The notes under the pieces: generated by a model
The model's database searches: none
What the model saw: the letters and a program-made list of their open reading frames with translations, nothing else
What the model was told of the DNA's origin: nothing
NCBI RefSeq assembly: GCF_001921215.1
Contig: NZ_MSIF01000041.1
Location: 1 to 55,735, forward strand
Length of the DNA stretch: 55,735 nucleotides
Direction of reading: 5' to 3'
Origin: Actinophytocola xinjiangensis
GTDB lineage: Bacteria; Actinomycetota; Actinomycetes; Mycobacteriales; Pseudonocardiaceae
Position numbers and translations under genes: made by a program
In this document: piece after piece, positions 1 to 8,945 of the stretch
Position numbering within the stretch: position 1 is the first letter of the stretch
Layout of the letters: the number at the start of each line of letters is the position of its first letter

Positions 1-1
1 A

Positions 2-64
2 CGCTACCCGTCCCGCGCTACGATGACCACAACACCCACCCCAGCACCACAGACCCCCCGCTAA
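2..64 (+). CDS. Possible C-terminal end of an upstream gene
   Basis: Frame 2 stays open from the window edge to a TAA at 62-64 and reads as a Thr/Pro-rich tail of about 20 residues. It would converge on glpD, with a hairpin between the two stops, which is a normal arrangement. Only 20 codons are visible and nothing identifies a family, so this may be chance. Confidence 0.25.
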   Translation, partial: RYPSRATMTTTPTPAPQTPR

Positions 65-69
65 GTAAG

Positions 70-102
70 CGGCATTGCCCCCGGAGAGGGTGGGGGATGC
101 CG
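70..102. terminator. Hairpin beyond the glpD stop
   Basis: CGGCAT (70-75) pairs with ATGCCG (97-102), and CCCCC (78-82) pairs with GGGGG (92-96), leaving a two-base TG bulge and a 9-nt loop. It lies about 35 bp past the glpD stop and just after the possible plus-strand stop at 64, so it could end transcription from both sides. There is no U-tract, which is usual for actinobacterial terminators. Confidence 0.4.
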
Positions 103-137
103 GTGTAGGCCGCGAGAGCGCGAAAAGGCGAGAAGTG

Positions 138-1889
138 TCAGGTGGTTGGGGACGGTTCCAGGAGTTCGGGGCGGGCCTCCGGGGCCGCTGAGCGGCGGGC
201 GTCCGCCGACAGGTCGTCGGGCTCGGTCTGGGAATCGCGTTCCGCCTTCACCCGGGCGTCGTAGACCGAGATCTCCCGTTGGACGGTCTCCTCGTCCCAG
301 CCCAGGACCGATCCCATCAGTTCGGCGACCTGTGCGGCGCAGTCGACGCCCCGGTGGGGGTACTCGATGGAGATCCGGGTCCGCCTGGCCAGGGTGTCCT
401 CGATGTGCAGCGCCCCTTCGTGCGACGTCGCGTACACGACTTCGACCTGTAGGTAGTCCGGGGCCGCGGTCAGGGGGCGGAGCAGCTCCGGCCGGTCCTC
501 GGCCAGTGCCAGCACCTCGTGGACCAGCGACCCGTACCGGTCGAGCAGGTGGCGCACCCGGTATGGGTGCAGGCCGTGCCGTGCCCCCAGCTGGTCGACC
601 TGGTTCACCAACGCGTGATAGCCGTCGGCGCCCAGCAGCGGCACCTTGTCGGTGATCGACGGCTGCAGGCGGCCAGGCAGGTCGGCCGACGCCGCGTCGA
701 CGGCGTCGGCGGCCATCACCCGGTAGGTCGTGTACTTCCCGCCGGCGATGGCCACCAAGCCGGGCGCCACGCGCGCCACGGCGTGTTCGCGGGACAGTTT
801 CGAGGTCTCCTCGCTCTCGCCGGCCAGCAGCGGGCGCAGACCGGCGTACACGCCTTCGATGTCGTCGTGGGTCAGTGGCGTTGCCAGGGCCTTGTTGACG
901 TGCTCCAACAGGTAGTCGATGTCGTGTTTGGTGGCGGCGGGGTGTGCCAGGTCGAGGTTCCAGTCGGTGTCGGTGGTTCCCACGATCCAGTGATTTCGCC
1001 AGGGGATCACGAACAGGACGGATTTCTCCGTCCGCAGGATCAGGCCCGACTCGGACACGATCCGGTCCCGGGGCACCACGATGTGCACGCCCTTGGACGC
1101 CCGCACCCGGAACCGGCCCCGCGATCCGGACAGGCGTTGCAGCTCGTCGGTCCACACGCCGGTGCAGTTGATCACCGCGTTGGCCTGGATCTCCAACTCC
1201 TCGCCGTTCTCGACGTCGTGCACCCGGACACCGGACACCCGGTCAGCCTCTCGGGTGAATCCGACGACCTGGGTCGAGGTGCGGATGACGGCCCCGTAGT
1301 GCGCGGCCGTGCGGGCGACGGTCATCGTGTGCCGAGCGTCGTCGGATTGGGCGTCGTAGTACCGGATTCCACCGATGAGGGACGACCGTTTCAGAGCCGG
1401 CACCATGCGCATGGCACCAGCGCGTGACAGATGTTTCTGTCCTGGCACCGATCGGGCGCCACCCATCGTGTCGTAGAGGAACAAACCCGCTGCGGTGTAA
1501 GGGCGTTCCCACAGGCGGTGGGTCAGCGGGTACAGGAAGCTCACGGGTTTCACCAGGTGGGGCGCCAGCCGGGTGAGCATCAGCTCCCGCTCCCGCAGGG
1601 CCTCGCGCACCAGGCCGAACTCCAGCTGTTCCAGGTAGCGCAGGCCACCGTGGAACAGCTTGCTGGAGCGGCTGGACGTGCCGGACGCCAGGTCGCGGGC
1701 CTCGACCAGGGCCACCCGCAGCCCCCGCGTGGCCGCGTCCAGCGCGGTGCCGGCGCCGACCACACCGCCGCCGATCACCACCAGGTCGAACGTCTCCGAA
1801 CCCAGCCGTCGCCAGGCCTCCGCCCGCTCCTCGGTGCCCAGCCGGCCACCGATGGTTTCCGAAGCGGAGTGCGTGTTCCGGTCGTTCAC
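138..1889 (-). CDS. glpD: Aerobic glycerol-3-phosphate dehydrogenase GlpD
   Basis: FAD-dependent oxidation of sn-glycerol-3-phosphate to dihydroxyacetone phosphate, with electrons passed to membrane quinone. The 583-residue product has the FAD dinucleotide-binding motif GGGVVGAG at residues 40-47 and the family signature SSKLFHGGLRYLE at about 75-87. The length is normal. The GTG start follows a GGAGGGG ribosome site. It is divergent from glpF-glpK, so uptake, phosphorylation and oxidation of glycerol are encoded side by side. The position next to lpdA matches glpD2 (Rv3302c) of M. tuberculosis. The C-terminal 30 residues are polar and probably disordered. Confidence 0.95.
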   Translation of the reverse strand: MNDRNTHSASETIGGRLGTEERAEAWRRLGSETFDLVVIGGGVVGAGTALDAATRGLRVALVEARDLASGTSSRSSKLFHGGLRYLEQLEFGLVREALRERELMLTRLAPHLVKPVSFLYPLTHRLWERPYTAAGLFLYDTMGGARSVPGQKHLSRAGAMRMVPALKRSSLIGGIRYYDAQSDDARHTMTVARTAAHYGAVIRTSTQVVGFTREADRVSGVRVHDVENGEELEIQANAVINCTGVWTDELQRLSGSRGRFRVRASKGVHIVVPRDRIVSESGLILRTEKSVLFVIPWRNHWIVGTTDTDWNLDLAHPAATKHDIDYLLEHVNKALATPLTHDDIEGVYAGLRPLLAGESEETSKLSREHAVARVAPGLVAIAGGKYTTYRVMAADAVDAASADLPGRLQPSITDKVPLLGADGYHALVNQVDQLGARHGLHPYRVRHLLDRYGSLVHEVLALAEDRPELLRPLTAAPDYLQVEVVYATSHEGALHIEDTLARRTRISIEYPHRGVDCAAQVAELMGSVLGWDEETVQREISVYDARVKAERDSQTEPDDLSADARRSAAPEARPELLEPSPTT

Positions 1890-1954
1890 GGCCCCTCCTC
1901 GACACTGCTGGTCCGGACCTGATCCACGCTACCGGCCACACGTCCGACAGGCCC

Positions 1955-1968
1955 GTTTCGGGCGAAAC
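1955..1968. promoter_or_regulatory. Candidate operator between glpD and glpF
   Basis: GTTTCG-GG-CGAAAC is a perfect 6-bp inverted repeat with a 2-bp centre in the 194-bp divergent glpD/glpF spacer. A further CGAAAC half-site lies at about 2006-2011. Glycerol genes in actinomycetes are often controlled by GylR-type repressors, and this would be a sensible site. No regulator gene is in the window, so the role is inferred. Confidence 0.35.
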
Positions 1969-2083
1969 CGATCTCTGGACAAGTTGACCTTGCTCCCGTA
2001 GCGTCCGAAACCGCTCAGGGTAGGCACCGGCGCCCAACCCTCTGGCCACGGCCGCCTACCACTTCATCGCGGAGGAGTGGGTC

Positions 2084-2839
2084 GTGGATCTGTCTTTCGG
2101 CGAAATCTTCATCTGGGAATTGTTGGGCACGGCGGCGCTGATTCTGCTGGGTGCCGGTGTGGTCGCGAACACGGTGTTGAAGAAATCACTCGGGTTCAAC
2201 GGTGGCTGGTTGCTGGTCAACATCGGCTGGGGTTTCGCGGTGTTCGTCGGCGCGAGCATCTCTCACCCGACCGGGGCACACATCAACCCGGCGGTGACCA
2301 TCGGTCTGCTCTCGGCCGGCAACTCCGACTTCGGTTGGGGGCTCGCACCGGCGTACTTCCTCGGCCAGATGATCGGCGCGATCCTCGGTGCCACGCTGGC
2401 CTGGGCGGCCTACAAACTCCAGTTCGACACGCACGACGACCCTGGCGGGACCCGGGGCATCTTCTGCACCGGGCCGACGGTGCCCAACTACGCCTGGAAC
2501 CTGGTCACGGAAATCATCGCCACCTTCGTCCTGGTGTTCTGGATCCTGCTGAGCCCGGCCGCCGACGTCGACACCGACGGGGTGCCGAACTTCGGCAACT
2601 CCGCGCTGGGCTACGCGGCCGTCGCGTTCGTCGTGATCAGCATCGGTGCCTCCCTCGGTGGCCCGACCGGGTACGCCATCAACCCGGCCCGTGACCTCGG
2701 TCCCCGTATCGCGTACGCCCTGCTGCCCATCAAGGGCAAGGGCAGCCCGGAGTGGAACTACTCCTGGGTGCCGGTGGTCGGCCCGATCGTCGGCGCGATC
2801 CTGGCCGGGTTGCTGTACCAAGCTCTGCCGGTGTCCTGA
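2084..2839 (+). CDS. glpF: Glycerol uptake facilitator (aquaglyceroporin) GlpF
   Basis: Membrane channel for facilitated diffusion of glycerol, 251 residues. Both pore half-helices are present: NPA at about residues 68-70 (in HINPAVT) and NPARD near residue 200. The Asp after NPAR marks glycerol-conducting rather than strict water channels. Six hydrophobic segments follow the MIP pattern. GTG start with GGAGGAG about 8 bp upstream. glpK follows after 17 bp on the same strand, so import is coupled to phosphorylation. Confidence 0.93.
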   Translation: MDLSFGEIFIWELLGTAALILLGAGVVANTVLKKSLGFNGGWLLVNIGWGFAVFVGASISHPTGAHINPAVTIGLLSAGNSDFGWGLAPAYFLGQMIGAILGATLAWAAYKLQFDTHDDPGGTRGIFCTGPTVPNYAWNLVTEIIATFVLVFWILLSPAADVDTDGVPNFGNSALGYAAVAFVVISIGASLGGPTGYAINPARDLGPRIAYALLPIKGKGSPEWNYSWVPVVGPIVGAILAGLLYQALPVS

Positions 2840-2856
2840 ACCAGAGAGGCATATCC

Positions 2857-4371
2857 ATGACCAGTTACGTAGCCGCGATCGACCAGGGCACCACCTCGAC
2901 CCGCTGCATGGTGTTCAGCCACGACGGGAAGGTCGTGTCGGTCGACCAGAAGGAACACGAGCAGATCTTCCCGCGTGCCGGCTGGGTCGAGCACGACGCC
3001 GAGGAGATCTGGCGCAACACCAGGGAGGTCACGGCCGGCGCACTGGCCAAGGGCGACCTGGACGACAAGGACATCGTCGCCATCGGCATCACCAACCAGC
3101 GGGAGACCTCGCTGGTGTGGGACCGCAGGACCGGCAAGCCGGTGTACAACGCGATCGTCTGGCAGGACACCAGAACCGACAGGATCTGCGCCGAACTCGA
3201 GGCGCTGGGCGGCGGGCAGGACCGGTACAAGGCCACGACCGGTCTGCCGCTGGCCACCTACTTCTCCGGGCCGAAGATCCGCTGGATCCTGGACAACGTC
3301 GACGGCGCGCGGGAACGCGCCGAGGCCGGCGACCTGCTGTTCGGCAACATGGACACCTGGCTGCTGTGGAACATGACCGGCGGCCCGGAAGGCGGCGTGC
3401 ACGTCACCGACCCGACCAACGCCTCCCGCACGCTGCTGATGGACCTGTCCACGCTGTCCTGGGACGAGTCGATCGCCGCGGACATGAAGATCCCGCTGTC
3501 GATGCTGCCCGAGATCCGCTCCTCCTCCGAGGAGTACGGCAAGGTCCGCCAGCGCGGCGCGCTGGCCGGGGTGCCGATCGCCGGGATCCTGGGCGACCAG
3601 CAGGCGGCGACGTTCGGCCAGGCGTGCCTGTCGGTCGGCGAGGCGAAGAACACCTACGGCACCGGCAACTTCGTGCTGCTCAACACCGGCACCGAGCAGG
3701 TCGCCTCGCAGAACGGGCTGCTGACCACGGTCTGCTACAAGATCGGTGACAAGGCGCCGGTGTACGCGCTGGAGGGTTCGATCGCGGTCACCGGCTCGCT
3801 GGTGCAGTGGCTCCGCGACAACCTCGGCATGATCGCCACCGCGCCGGAGATCGAGACGCACGCGCGCAAGGTCGAGGACAACGGCGGCTGCTACTTCGTG
3901 CCGGCGTTCTCCGGGCTGTTCGCGCCCTACTGGCGGGCCGACGCGCGCGGTGCCATCGTCGGGCTGACCAGGTTCGTCAACAAGGGCCACCTGGCGCGGG
4001 CGGTGCTGGAGGCCACGGCGTTCCAGTCCCGCGAGGTCATCGACGCGATGAACGCCGACTCCGGGGTGCCGCTCAAGTCGCTGAAGGTCGACGGCGGCAT
4101 GGTCGGCAACGAGCTGCTGATGCAGTTCCAGGCCGACATCCTCGGCGTGCCGGTGATCCGCCCGGTGGTCGCCGAGACGACCGCGCTCGGCGCCGCGTAC
4201 GCGGCCGGGCTCGCCGTCGGGTTCTGGGCGGGCGAGGACGACATCCGCCGGAACTGGGCCAAGGACAAGGAGTGGGCGCCGTCGATGGACGACGCCGCGC
4301 GGGAGAAGACCTACGCCCAGTGGAAGAAGGCGGTCACCCGGACGTTCGACTGGGTTTCCGAGGACGACTGA
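2857..4371 (+). CDS. glpK: Glycerol kinase GlpK
   Basis: ATP-dependent phosphorylation of glycerol to glycerol-3-phosphate, the substrate of GlpD. The 504-residue FGGY-family product opens with the phosphate-1 motif DQGTTSTR near residue 10 and carries the C-terminal adenosine-site region ([13 protein letters not shown], about 413-425), followed by [14 protein letters not shown] chose the ATG at 2857 because the product then starts exactly at the family N-terminus with AGAGAGGC upstream. An in-frame extension to 2752 would overlap glpF. A strong hairpin follows directly. Confidence 0.95.
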   Translation: MTSYVAAIDQGTTSTRCMVFSHDGKVVSVDQKEHEQIFPRAGWVEHDAEEIWRNTREVTAGALAKGDLDDKDIVAIGITNQRETSLVWDRRTGKPVYNAIVWQDTRTDRICAELEALGGGQDRYKATTGLPLATYFSGPKIRWILDNVDGARERAEAGDLLFGNMDTWLLWNMTGGPEGGVHVTDPTNASRTLLMDLSTLSWDESIAADMKIPLSMLPEIRSSSEEYGKVRQRGALAGVPIAGILGDQQAATFGQACLSVGEAKNTYGTGNFVLLNTGTEQVASQNGLLTTVCYKIGDKAPVYALEGSIAVTGSLVQWLRDNLGMIATAPEIETHARKVEDNGGCYFVPAFSGLFAPYWRADARGAIVGLTRFVNKGHLARAVLEATAFQSREVIDAMNADSGVPLKSLKVDGGMVGNELLMQFQADILGVPVIRPVVAETTALGAAYAAGLAVGFWAGEDDIRRNWAKDKEWAPSMDDAAREKTYAQWKKAVTRTFDWVSEDD

Positions 4372-4377
4372 CCAACC

Positions 4378-4416
4378 GCACGTGGCTGCCGGTACTATTT
4401 CCCGGCAGCCACGTGC
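4378..4416 (+). terminator. Rho-independent-like terminator after glpFK
   Basis: A perfect 15-bp inverted repeat, GCACGTGGCTGCCGG (4378-4392) and its complement (4402-4416), with a 9-nt AT-rich loop, begins 7 bp after the glpK stop. A short T-run occurs at 4427-4430. It separates glpFK from the next gene, whose ribosome site begins at 4434. Confidence 0.75.
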
Positions 4417-4448
4417 CCGGTCGGGGTTTTCCTGGGGAGGCTCCGACT

Positions 4449-4961
4449 TTGCGTATCGCCAGACCTGCCGCCGGCCAGCCGATGAACCGCCGGCAGTACC
4501 GCTCGTTCGCGCTGGCGTTGCTGCTCGTCGCGGTCGTGTTCACCGGCGGCTACGGGCTGATGATCGTCGACGAGAAGGCCAACGCGGTGCGGGCGCGGGC
4601 CACGGTCGTCGCGGTGGCCCAGGAGGAACCGCGCGACACCCTGATCGTGGACTACACCACCGAGGACGGCCGGGCGGTGACCGCCGACCTGGCCAAATAC
4701 TCCGGTGAGCACGCCGTCGGCGCCACGCTCGACATCCGCTACCTGATCCGCGACCCGCAGAACGTGCGGCTGGCGGCCGACACCGTGGTCGAGCCGGCGC
4801 TGGTGCTGGCCGGCGGGCTGCTGCTGACCCTGGGCCTGGTGATGGCCCTGCACGCGTGGCTGTTCGCCGCCGACCCGGTGCGGATCCCCGTTCAGTCCAG
4901 GTCGTCGTGGCGCATGAGCCGGCGCCCGGCCTCGGTGATGGAGCCCGACAGCGACGGGTAG
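4449..4961 (+). CDS. Small two-pass membrane protein (DUF3592-like)
   Basis: 170 residues. A hydrophobic segment near residues 17-35 (FALALLLVAVVFTGGYGLMI), an extracytoplasmic stretch of about 85 residues rich in beta-type sequence, and a second segment near 120-142. This helix, beta-domain, helix layout resembles DUF3592 proteins, whose function is unknown. I prefer the TTG at 4449, because GGGGAGG lies 8 bp upstream, over the in-frame ATG at 4482, which has no good ribosome site. The last 23 codons overlap the 3' end of lpdA on the other strand by 70 bp, so the Arg/Ser-rich tail may be poorly conserved. Confidence 0.7.
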   Translation: MRIARPAAGQPMNRRQYRSFALALLLVAVVFTGGYGLMIVDEKANAVRARATVVAVAQEEPRDTLIVDYTTEDGRAVTADLAKYSGEHAVGATLDIRYLIRDPQNVRLAADTVVEPALVLAGGLLLTLGLVMALHAWLFAADPVRIPVQSRSSWRMSRRPASVMEPDSDG

Positions 4962-6295
4962 ACCGAGAACGTGTGCGCCAGGTGCTCGACGGTGAGCTGG
5001 TTCTGCACGGCGAGCGCGATCGGCAGGATCAACTCGCTGGCCGTCGGCGCGACGACCACCCCGCCGATCACCACGCCGGTCGCCGGTCGGCAGAACAGCT
5101 TCACGAAACCCCGGTGCAGGCCCTCCATCTTGGCCCGCGCGTTGGTCGCCAGCGGCAGCATGATCGTGCGCGCCGGCACCTCGCCGGAGTCGATGGACTG
5201 CTGGCTGATCCCGACGGTGGCGATCTCCGGGTGGGTGAACACGTTGGCCGCCACGGTCTTGAGCTTGATCGGCGACACGCCCTCGCCCAGCGCGTGCCAC
5301 ATCGCGATCCGGCCCTGCATGGCCGCCACCGACGCCAGCATCAGCAGACCCGTGCAGTCGCCGGCCGCGTAGACGCCGGGGACGCTGGTGCGCGACACCC
5401 GGTCGACCGACACGAACCCGCCCTGCGCGGTCCGCAGGCCGACCTTCTCCAGGCCGAGGTCGGCGGTGTTGGGCACCGAGCCGACGGTCATCAGCGCGTG
5501 GCTGGCCTCGACGGTCTGCCCGCCGCGCAGGTGCACGACCACGCCCTTGGCGGTGCGTTCGACCCGCTCGGCCCGCGCGTGCTTGACGACCTCGGTGCCG
5601 CGCGCGGCGTAGACGTCCTCCAGGACCGCGGCCGCGTCGGCGTCCTCGTGGGGCAGCACCCGGTCGCGGCTGGAGATCAGCGTGACCCGCACCCCCATCT
5701 CGGTGTAGGCGGAGACGAACTCCGCGCCGGTGACCCCGGAACCCACCACGACCAGGTGTTCCGGCAGCTCGGGCAGGTCGTAGATCTGGCGCCAGTCGAG
5801 GATCCGTTCGCCGTCGGGCTCGGCGCCGGGCAGCACCCGGGGCGTCGCGCCGGTGGCGATGAGCACCACGTCGGCCTCCAGCGTCGAGGTGGTGCCGTCG
5901 AGGCCGTGGGCGAGGATCTGGTGGGCGGCCAGGCCGGTGCGCTCGTCGGCGAACCGGGCGACGCCGTTGATCACCCGCACGCCCTCGCGCTGGACCCGGT
6001 TGCGCACGTCGGCCGACTGGGCCAGCGCCAGGCCCCTGACCCGGCCGTGGACGACCGGCAGGTCGACCGCCGGCAGGTGGCTGTCGGTGCGGATGCCCAG
6101 CTCGTCGGCGTTGTGGAACGAGGAGCGGGCGCCGGCGGAGGCGATGAAGGTCTTGGACGGGACGCAGTCGTAGAGCACGCAGGCGCCGCCAAGACCGTCC
6201 CGTTCGACGATCGTGACGTCGGCCCCGTGCTGCGCGGCGACCAGCGCCGCCTCGTAACCCGCCGGGCCGCCACCCATGATCACGATCCGGGTCAC
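4892..6295 (-). CDS. lpdA: LpdA-type NAD(P)H:quinone reductase (flavoprotein disulfide reductase family)
   Basis: 467 residues: N-terminal FAD motif GGGPAGYE (about 8-15), NAD(P) motif VVGSGVTGAEF, second FAD motif YAAGDCTG, and dimerisation domain. The gene context matches Rv3303c LpdA, described as a quinone reductase unable to act on lipoamide. The C-terminal His-Glu pair of true dihydrolipoamide dehydrogenases is absent here (YPSLSGS where HPTLSE is expected). Unlike the mycobacterial enzyme as I recall it, both redox cysteines are present (GGACVLYDC, C39 and C44). GTG start with GGAGGGGAGC upstream. A 15-bp palindrome lies just beyond the ribosome site. Confidence 0.88.
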   Translation of the reverse strand: MTRIVIMGGGPAGYEAALVAAQHGADVTIVERDGLGGACVLYDCVPSKTFIASAGARSSFHNADELGIRTDSHLPAVDLPVVHGRVRGLALAQSADVRNRVQREGVRVINGVARFADERTGLAAHQILAHGLDGTTSTLEADVVLIATGATPRVLPGAEPDGERILDWRQIYDLPELPEHLVVVGSGVTGAEFVSAYTEMGVRVTLISSRDRVLPHEDADAAAVLEDVYAARGTEVVKHARAERVERTAKGVVVHLRGGQTVEASHALMTVGSVPNTADLGLEKVGLRTAQGGFVSVDRVSRTSVPGVYAAGDCTGLLMLASVAAMQGRIAMWHALGEGVSPIKLKTVAANVFTHPEIATVGISQQSIDSGEVPARTIMLPLATNARAKMEGLHRGFVKLFCRPATGVVIGGVVVAPTASELILPIALAVQNQLTVEHLAHTFSVYPSLSGSITEAGRRLMRHDDLD

Positions 6296-6311
6296 TCGCT
6301 GCTCCCCTCCG

Positions 6312-6338
6312 CGTTCGGTCCGAACGTGCCCAACCGTA
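6312..6338 (-). promoter_or_regulatory. Candidate lpdA promoter and operator
   Basis: The palindrome CGTTCGG-T-CCGAACG (6312-6326) lies 17 bp before the lpdA start. On the minus strand a -10-like TACGGT (6338-6333) sits just upstream, placing the likely transcription start inside the palindrome. That position suits a repressor site of TetR type. No cognate regulator is identified. Confidence 0.4.
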
Positions 6339-6400
6339 CGCGGCGCCCAGGAAGACGAACACGCTGACGCCAGGTCGGCGCACATGATCCGAGGTATCGC

Positions 6401-6406
6401 TACGCT
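6401..6406 (+). promoter_or_regulatory. -10 element, probable leaderless start
   Basis: TACGCT ends 6 bp before the GTG of the gamma-glutamylcyclotransferase-like gene, and no ribosome site is visible. This spacing places the transcription start at the start codon. No clear -35 hexamer was found. Confidence 0.4.
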
Positions 6407-6412
6407 GTCGTC

Positions 6413-6865
6413 GTGCCGCTCTACGCCGCGTACGGGTCCAACATGGATCCCGCCCAGATGATGGAGCGAGCGCCGCACTCGCCGATGGCGGGTACCGGCT
6501 GGCTCGTCGGTTGGCGGCTGACCTTCGGCGGGGAGGACCTCGGCTGGGAAGGCGCGCTGGCCACGATCGTCGAGGACCCCGACCACCAGGTGTTCGTCGT
6601 GCTCTACGACGTCACCCAGGAGGACGAGGCCCGGCTGGACAGCTGGGAGGGCTCCGAGCTGGGCCTGCACTCGAAGATCCGCCTGCGGGTGCAGACCCTG
6701 GAGGGTTCGGTCCTGTCCTGGCTGTACGTGCTGGACGCCTACGAGGGCGGACTGCCGTCCGCGCGTTACCTCGGGGTGGTGTCCGACGCCGCCGAGGCCG
6801 CCGGGGCGCCCGCCGACTACGTCTCCGACCTGCGAATCCGCCCCTGTCGCGGCATCGGCCCGTAG
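6413..6865 (+). CDS. Gamma-glutamylcyclotransferase-like protein
   Basis: 150 residues with the family's N-terminal phosphate-binding motif YAAYGSNMD (about residues 4-12) and the second conserved block LYDVTQEDEARLDSWEG (about 64-80). Cyclotransferases of this fold release 5-oxoproline from gamma-glutamyl amino acids or related amides. The true substrate in mycothiol-producing actinobacteria is uncertain. It is divergent from lpdA and in the Rv3304 position of the M. tuberculosis order. A GTG at 6413 is used without a ribosome site, but a -10-like element is 6 bp upstream. Confidence 0.75.
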   Translation: MPLYAAYGSNMDPAQMMERAPHSPMAGTGWLVGWRLTFGGEDLGWEGALATIVEDPDHQVFVVLYDVTQEDEARLDSWEGSELGLHSKIRLRVQTLEGSVLSWLYVLDAYEGGLPSARYLGVVSDAAEAAGAPADYVSDLRIRPCRGIGP

Positions 6866-6875
6866 GGCCTGGCCG

Positions 6876-7166
6876 ATGAGCCGCCACGGCGCCAAACAGC
6901 TTCCCCGCACGGGGCACGGCGACTCGCTGTGCTCTCACCTGACCGCCGGCAGCTGCACCTGGTGGTGCTCCTACGGGCGGTTCGTGAAGGTGTCGGTGGG
7001 GCTGTTCGCGGTGATCGGCGCCTTCGGCGGGCTGAGCGTGTTCCTCGACGAGGCCGGCGGGTACCGGCGGCTGGTGCACGCCGGTATCGCCCTGGGCCTG
7101 TACGCGCTGATCATGGCCCTGATGGTCGCCGTCGCCAACCGGCGCGACGGCGGCGACCACTACTGA
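6876..7166 (+). CDS. Small two-pass membrane protein, unknown
   Basis: 96 residues. The N-terminal 35 residues are polar with three cysteines. Two hydrophobic segments follow, at about residues 37-55 and 65-86, ending in a short charged tail. It starts 10 bp after the cyclotransferase stop, so the two may be cotranscribed, and ends 3 bp before the convergent amidohydrolase stop. No strong ribosome site is seen at the ATG. A later GTG near the first membrane segment is possible. I do not recognise a family. Confidence 0.5.
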   Translation: MSRHGAKQLPRTGHGDSLCSHLTAGSCTWWCSYGRFVKVSVGLFAVIGAFGGLSVFLDEAGGYRRLVHAGIALGLYALIMALMVAVANRRDGGDHY

Positions 7167-7169
7167 TTC

Positions 7170-8366
7170 CTAGGTGGCCAGGGCCGCCAGCGCGGTGTGC
7201 GTGAGCACCCGGATGCCGACCGGCAGCGCCCGCTCGTCCAGCTGGAACGTCGGCTGGTGCAGGTCGGCCGCCGGGTCGTCGCCCGGCGCGACGCCCAGGC
7301 GGGCGAACGAGCCGGAGATCTGCTCCAGGTACCAGCCGAAGTCCTCGCCGCCGGAGGACTGCTTGGTGGTGGTCAGCGCGTGCTCGCCGAGCGCGGCCTC
7401 GACCCCGGCGCACAGCACGGCGGTCGACTCCTCGTCGTTGACCACCGGCGGCACGCCCCGGCGGTGTTCGAGTTCGAAACCGACGCCGGTCGGCGCGAGC
7501 AGCGACTGGATCAGGCCGGCGACCAGCGGTTGCAGGTCGGCCCACACCTCGTGGTCGGCGGTGCGCAGGGTGCCGCGCAGCACGCCGTCCTGCGGGACGG
7601 CGTTGGGTGCCTCGCCGGCGTGCACCGCGCCCCAGACCAGCACGGTGCCCGAGCGCGGGTCGATGCGCCGGGACAGCAGGGCCGGCAGGCCGGTGATGAC
7701 CGTGCCCAGCGCGTGCACCAGGTCGGCGGTCAGGTGCGGGCGGGAGGTGTGCCCGCCGGGGGAGGTCAGGCGCAGTTCGAGCAGGTCGGTGGCCGAGGTG
7801 ATGGCGCCGACGCGGGAGCCGACCCGGCCGACCCGCAGCCGGGGGTCGCAGTGCAGGCCGAAGATCGATTCGACGCCGTCGAGGCCACCGGCGGCGATCA
7901 CGTCCAGCGCGCCGCCGGGCATGACCTCCTCGGCGGGCTGGAACACCAGCCGCACCCGGCCGGGCAGTTCGGGCGCGGAGGCCAGCGCGAGGCCGGCGCC
8001 CAGGACCATCGAGGTGTGCGCGTCGTGGCCGCAGGCGTGCGCCGCGCCGGGGACGGTGGAGGAGAACGGCAGGCCGGTCAGTTCGGTCAGCGGCAGGGCG
8101 TCCATGTCCGCGCGCAGCGCCACACAGCGGTCACCGGTGCCGATGTCGCAGGTCAGGCCGGTGCCGCTGTCGAAGATCTTCGGGCGGAGGCCGGCGTTGG
8201 AGAGCAGGCGGGCCACCATCTCGGTGGTCGCGAACTCGCGCCGGGACAACTCCGGGTTGGCGTGGATGTGGCGGTACCAGGCGAGGACGTCCAGGCCGTT
8301 GCGCATGAGCCAGTCGTCGAGCCAACCAGGCCCGCGTCCCACGCCGATGTCGTACACCGTGGGCAT
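7170..8366 (-). CDS. M20-family amidohydrolase (AmiA/AmiB-like)
   Basis: Zinc-dependent hydrolase of N-acyl amino acids or related amides, 398 residues from the chosen ATG. Metal-binding motifs are visible: RADMDALPL, HACGHDAHTSM (Cys and His ligands), FQPAEEV (catalytic and metal Glu) and FGLHCDPRL. The position corresponds to amiA1/amiB1 (Rv3305c-Rv3306c), but only one copy is present here. The frame stays open upstream to 8558. I chose the ATG at 8366 because GACGAGGGTG lies just before it and the length then fits the family. The roughly 250 bp upstream to the next gene show no other gene. Confidence 0.85.
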   Translation of the reverse strand: MPTVYDIGVGRGPGWLDDWLMRNGLDVLAWYRHIHANPELSRREFATTEMVARLLSNAGLRPKIFDSGTGLTCDIGTGDRCVALRADMDALPLTELTGLPFSSTVPGAAHACGHDAHTSMVLGAGLALASAPELPGRVRLVFQPAEEVMPGGALDVIAAGGLDGVESIFGLHCDPRLRVGRVGSRVGAITSATDLLELRLTSPGGHTSRPHLTADLVHALGTVITGLPALLSRRIDPRSGTVLVWGAVHAGEAPNAVPQDGVLRGTLRTADHEVWADLQPLVAGLIQSLLAPTGVGFELEHRRGVPPVVNDEESTAVLCAGVEAALGEHALTTTKQSSGGEDFGWYLEQISGSFARLGVAPGDDPAADLHQPTFQLDERALPVGIRVLTHTALAALAT

Positions 8367-8620
8367 ACTGACACCCTCGTCGGTTATCAGCACGCCGGTC
8401 CCCGCTGCCATACCCGCTGTCACTGCTTCCGCTGCCACGTCGTCCCGGTCCCCTGGCATGCCGGACCGCGAATCGAGCACTGTCACCTCGCCCATCCTGC
8501 ACCATGGCTGGTTGAGGATTGGACGAAGAACGCTGGGTAACCGATTTTCGGTATACACAGTGCGGCGAACGGTGAACGTTCTTCAGCCAGGCTAAACGAT
8601 CACAATCGGCCAACGACGGC

Positions 8621-8938
8621 TCAGCCGGCCTTGGCCTTCTTCCTGCGGACGCTCCGTCCCCACACGACGATCCCGAGCAGCACCGCCGAGGCGATACCCA
8701 TCACGAGCTTGCGTCGCTGGTCGACCTTGTCGGCCTCGGTCTCGGCCGGGGTGAGCTCCGGTCCGTCCGGCGTGGTGGTGCCGGGCTGGGAGGTCTCGGT
8801 CGGCGCCGGTTGGGCGGCGACCGCGTGCGACTGGTCCGCGCGGGTCTCGGCACCGGCGGATACCCCGGCGACACCGGCTGGGAGAGCCAGCAGCAGCGCG
8901 GTGAGAGCCACGATGACGAGCCGTGCGGCGTTACGCAT
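8621..8938 (-). CDS. Small exported, membrane-anchored protein
   Basis: 105 residues: a signal peptide (residues 1-30, hydrophobic core ending near AGVAGVSAGA), a Thr/Pro/Glu-rich low-complexity region (about 32-75), and a C-terminal hydrophobic segment (about 80-95) followed by RRKKAK. The layout is that of a protein held at the cell surface with a cytoplasmic basic tail. It is conserved-hypothetical in type and I cannot name a family. TAGGCT (8951-8946) lies 7 bp before its ATG, so the mRNA may be nearly leaderless. That hexamer overlaps the meaB stop codon. Confidence 0.65.
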   Translation of the reverse strand: MRNAARLVIVALTALLLALPAGVAGVSAGAETRADQSHAVAAQPAPTETSQPGTTTPDGPELTPAETEADKVDQRRKLVMGIASAVLLGIVVWGRSVRRKKAKAG

Positions 8939-8945
8939 ACCCCCC

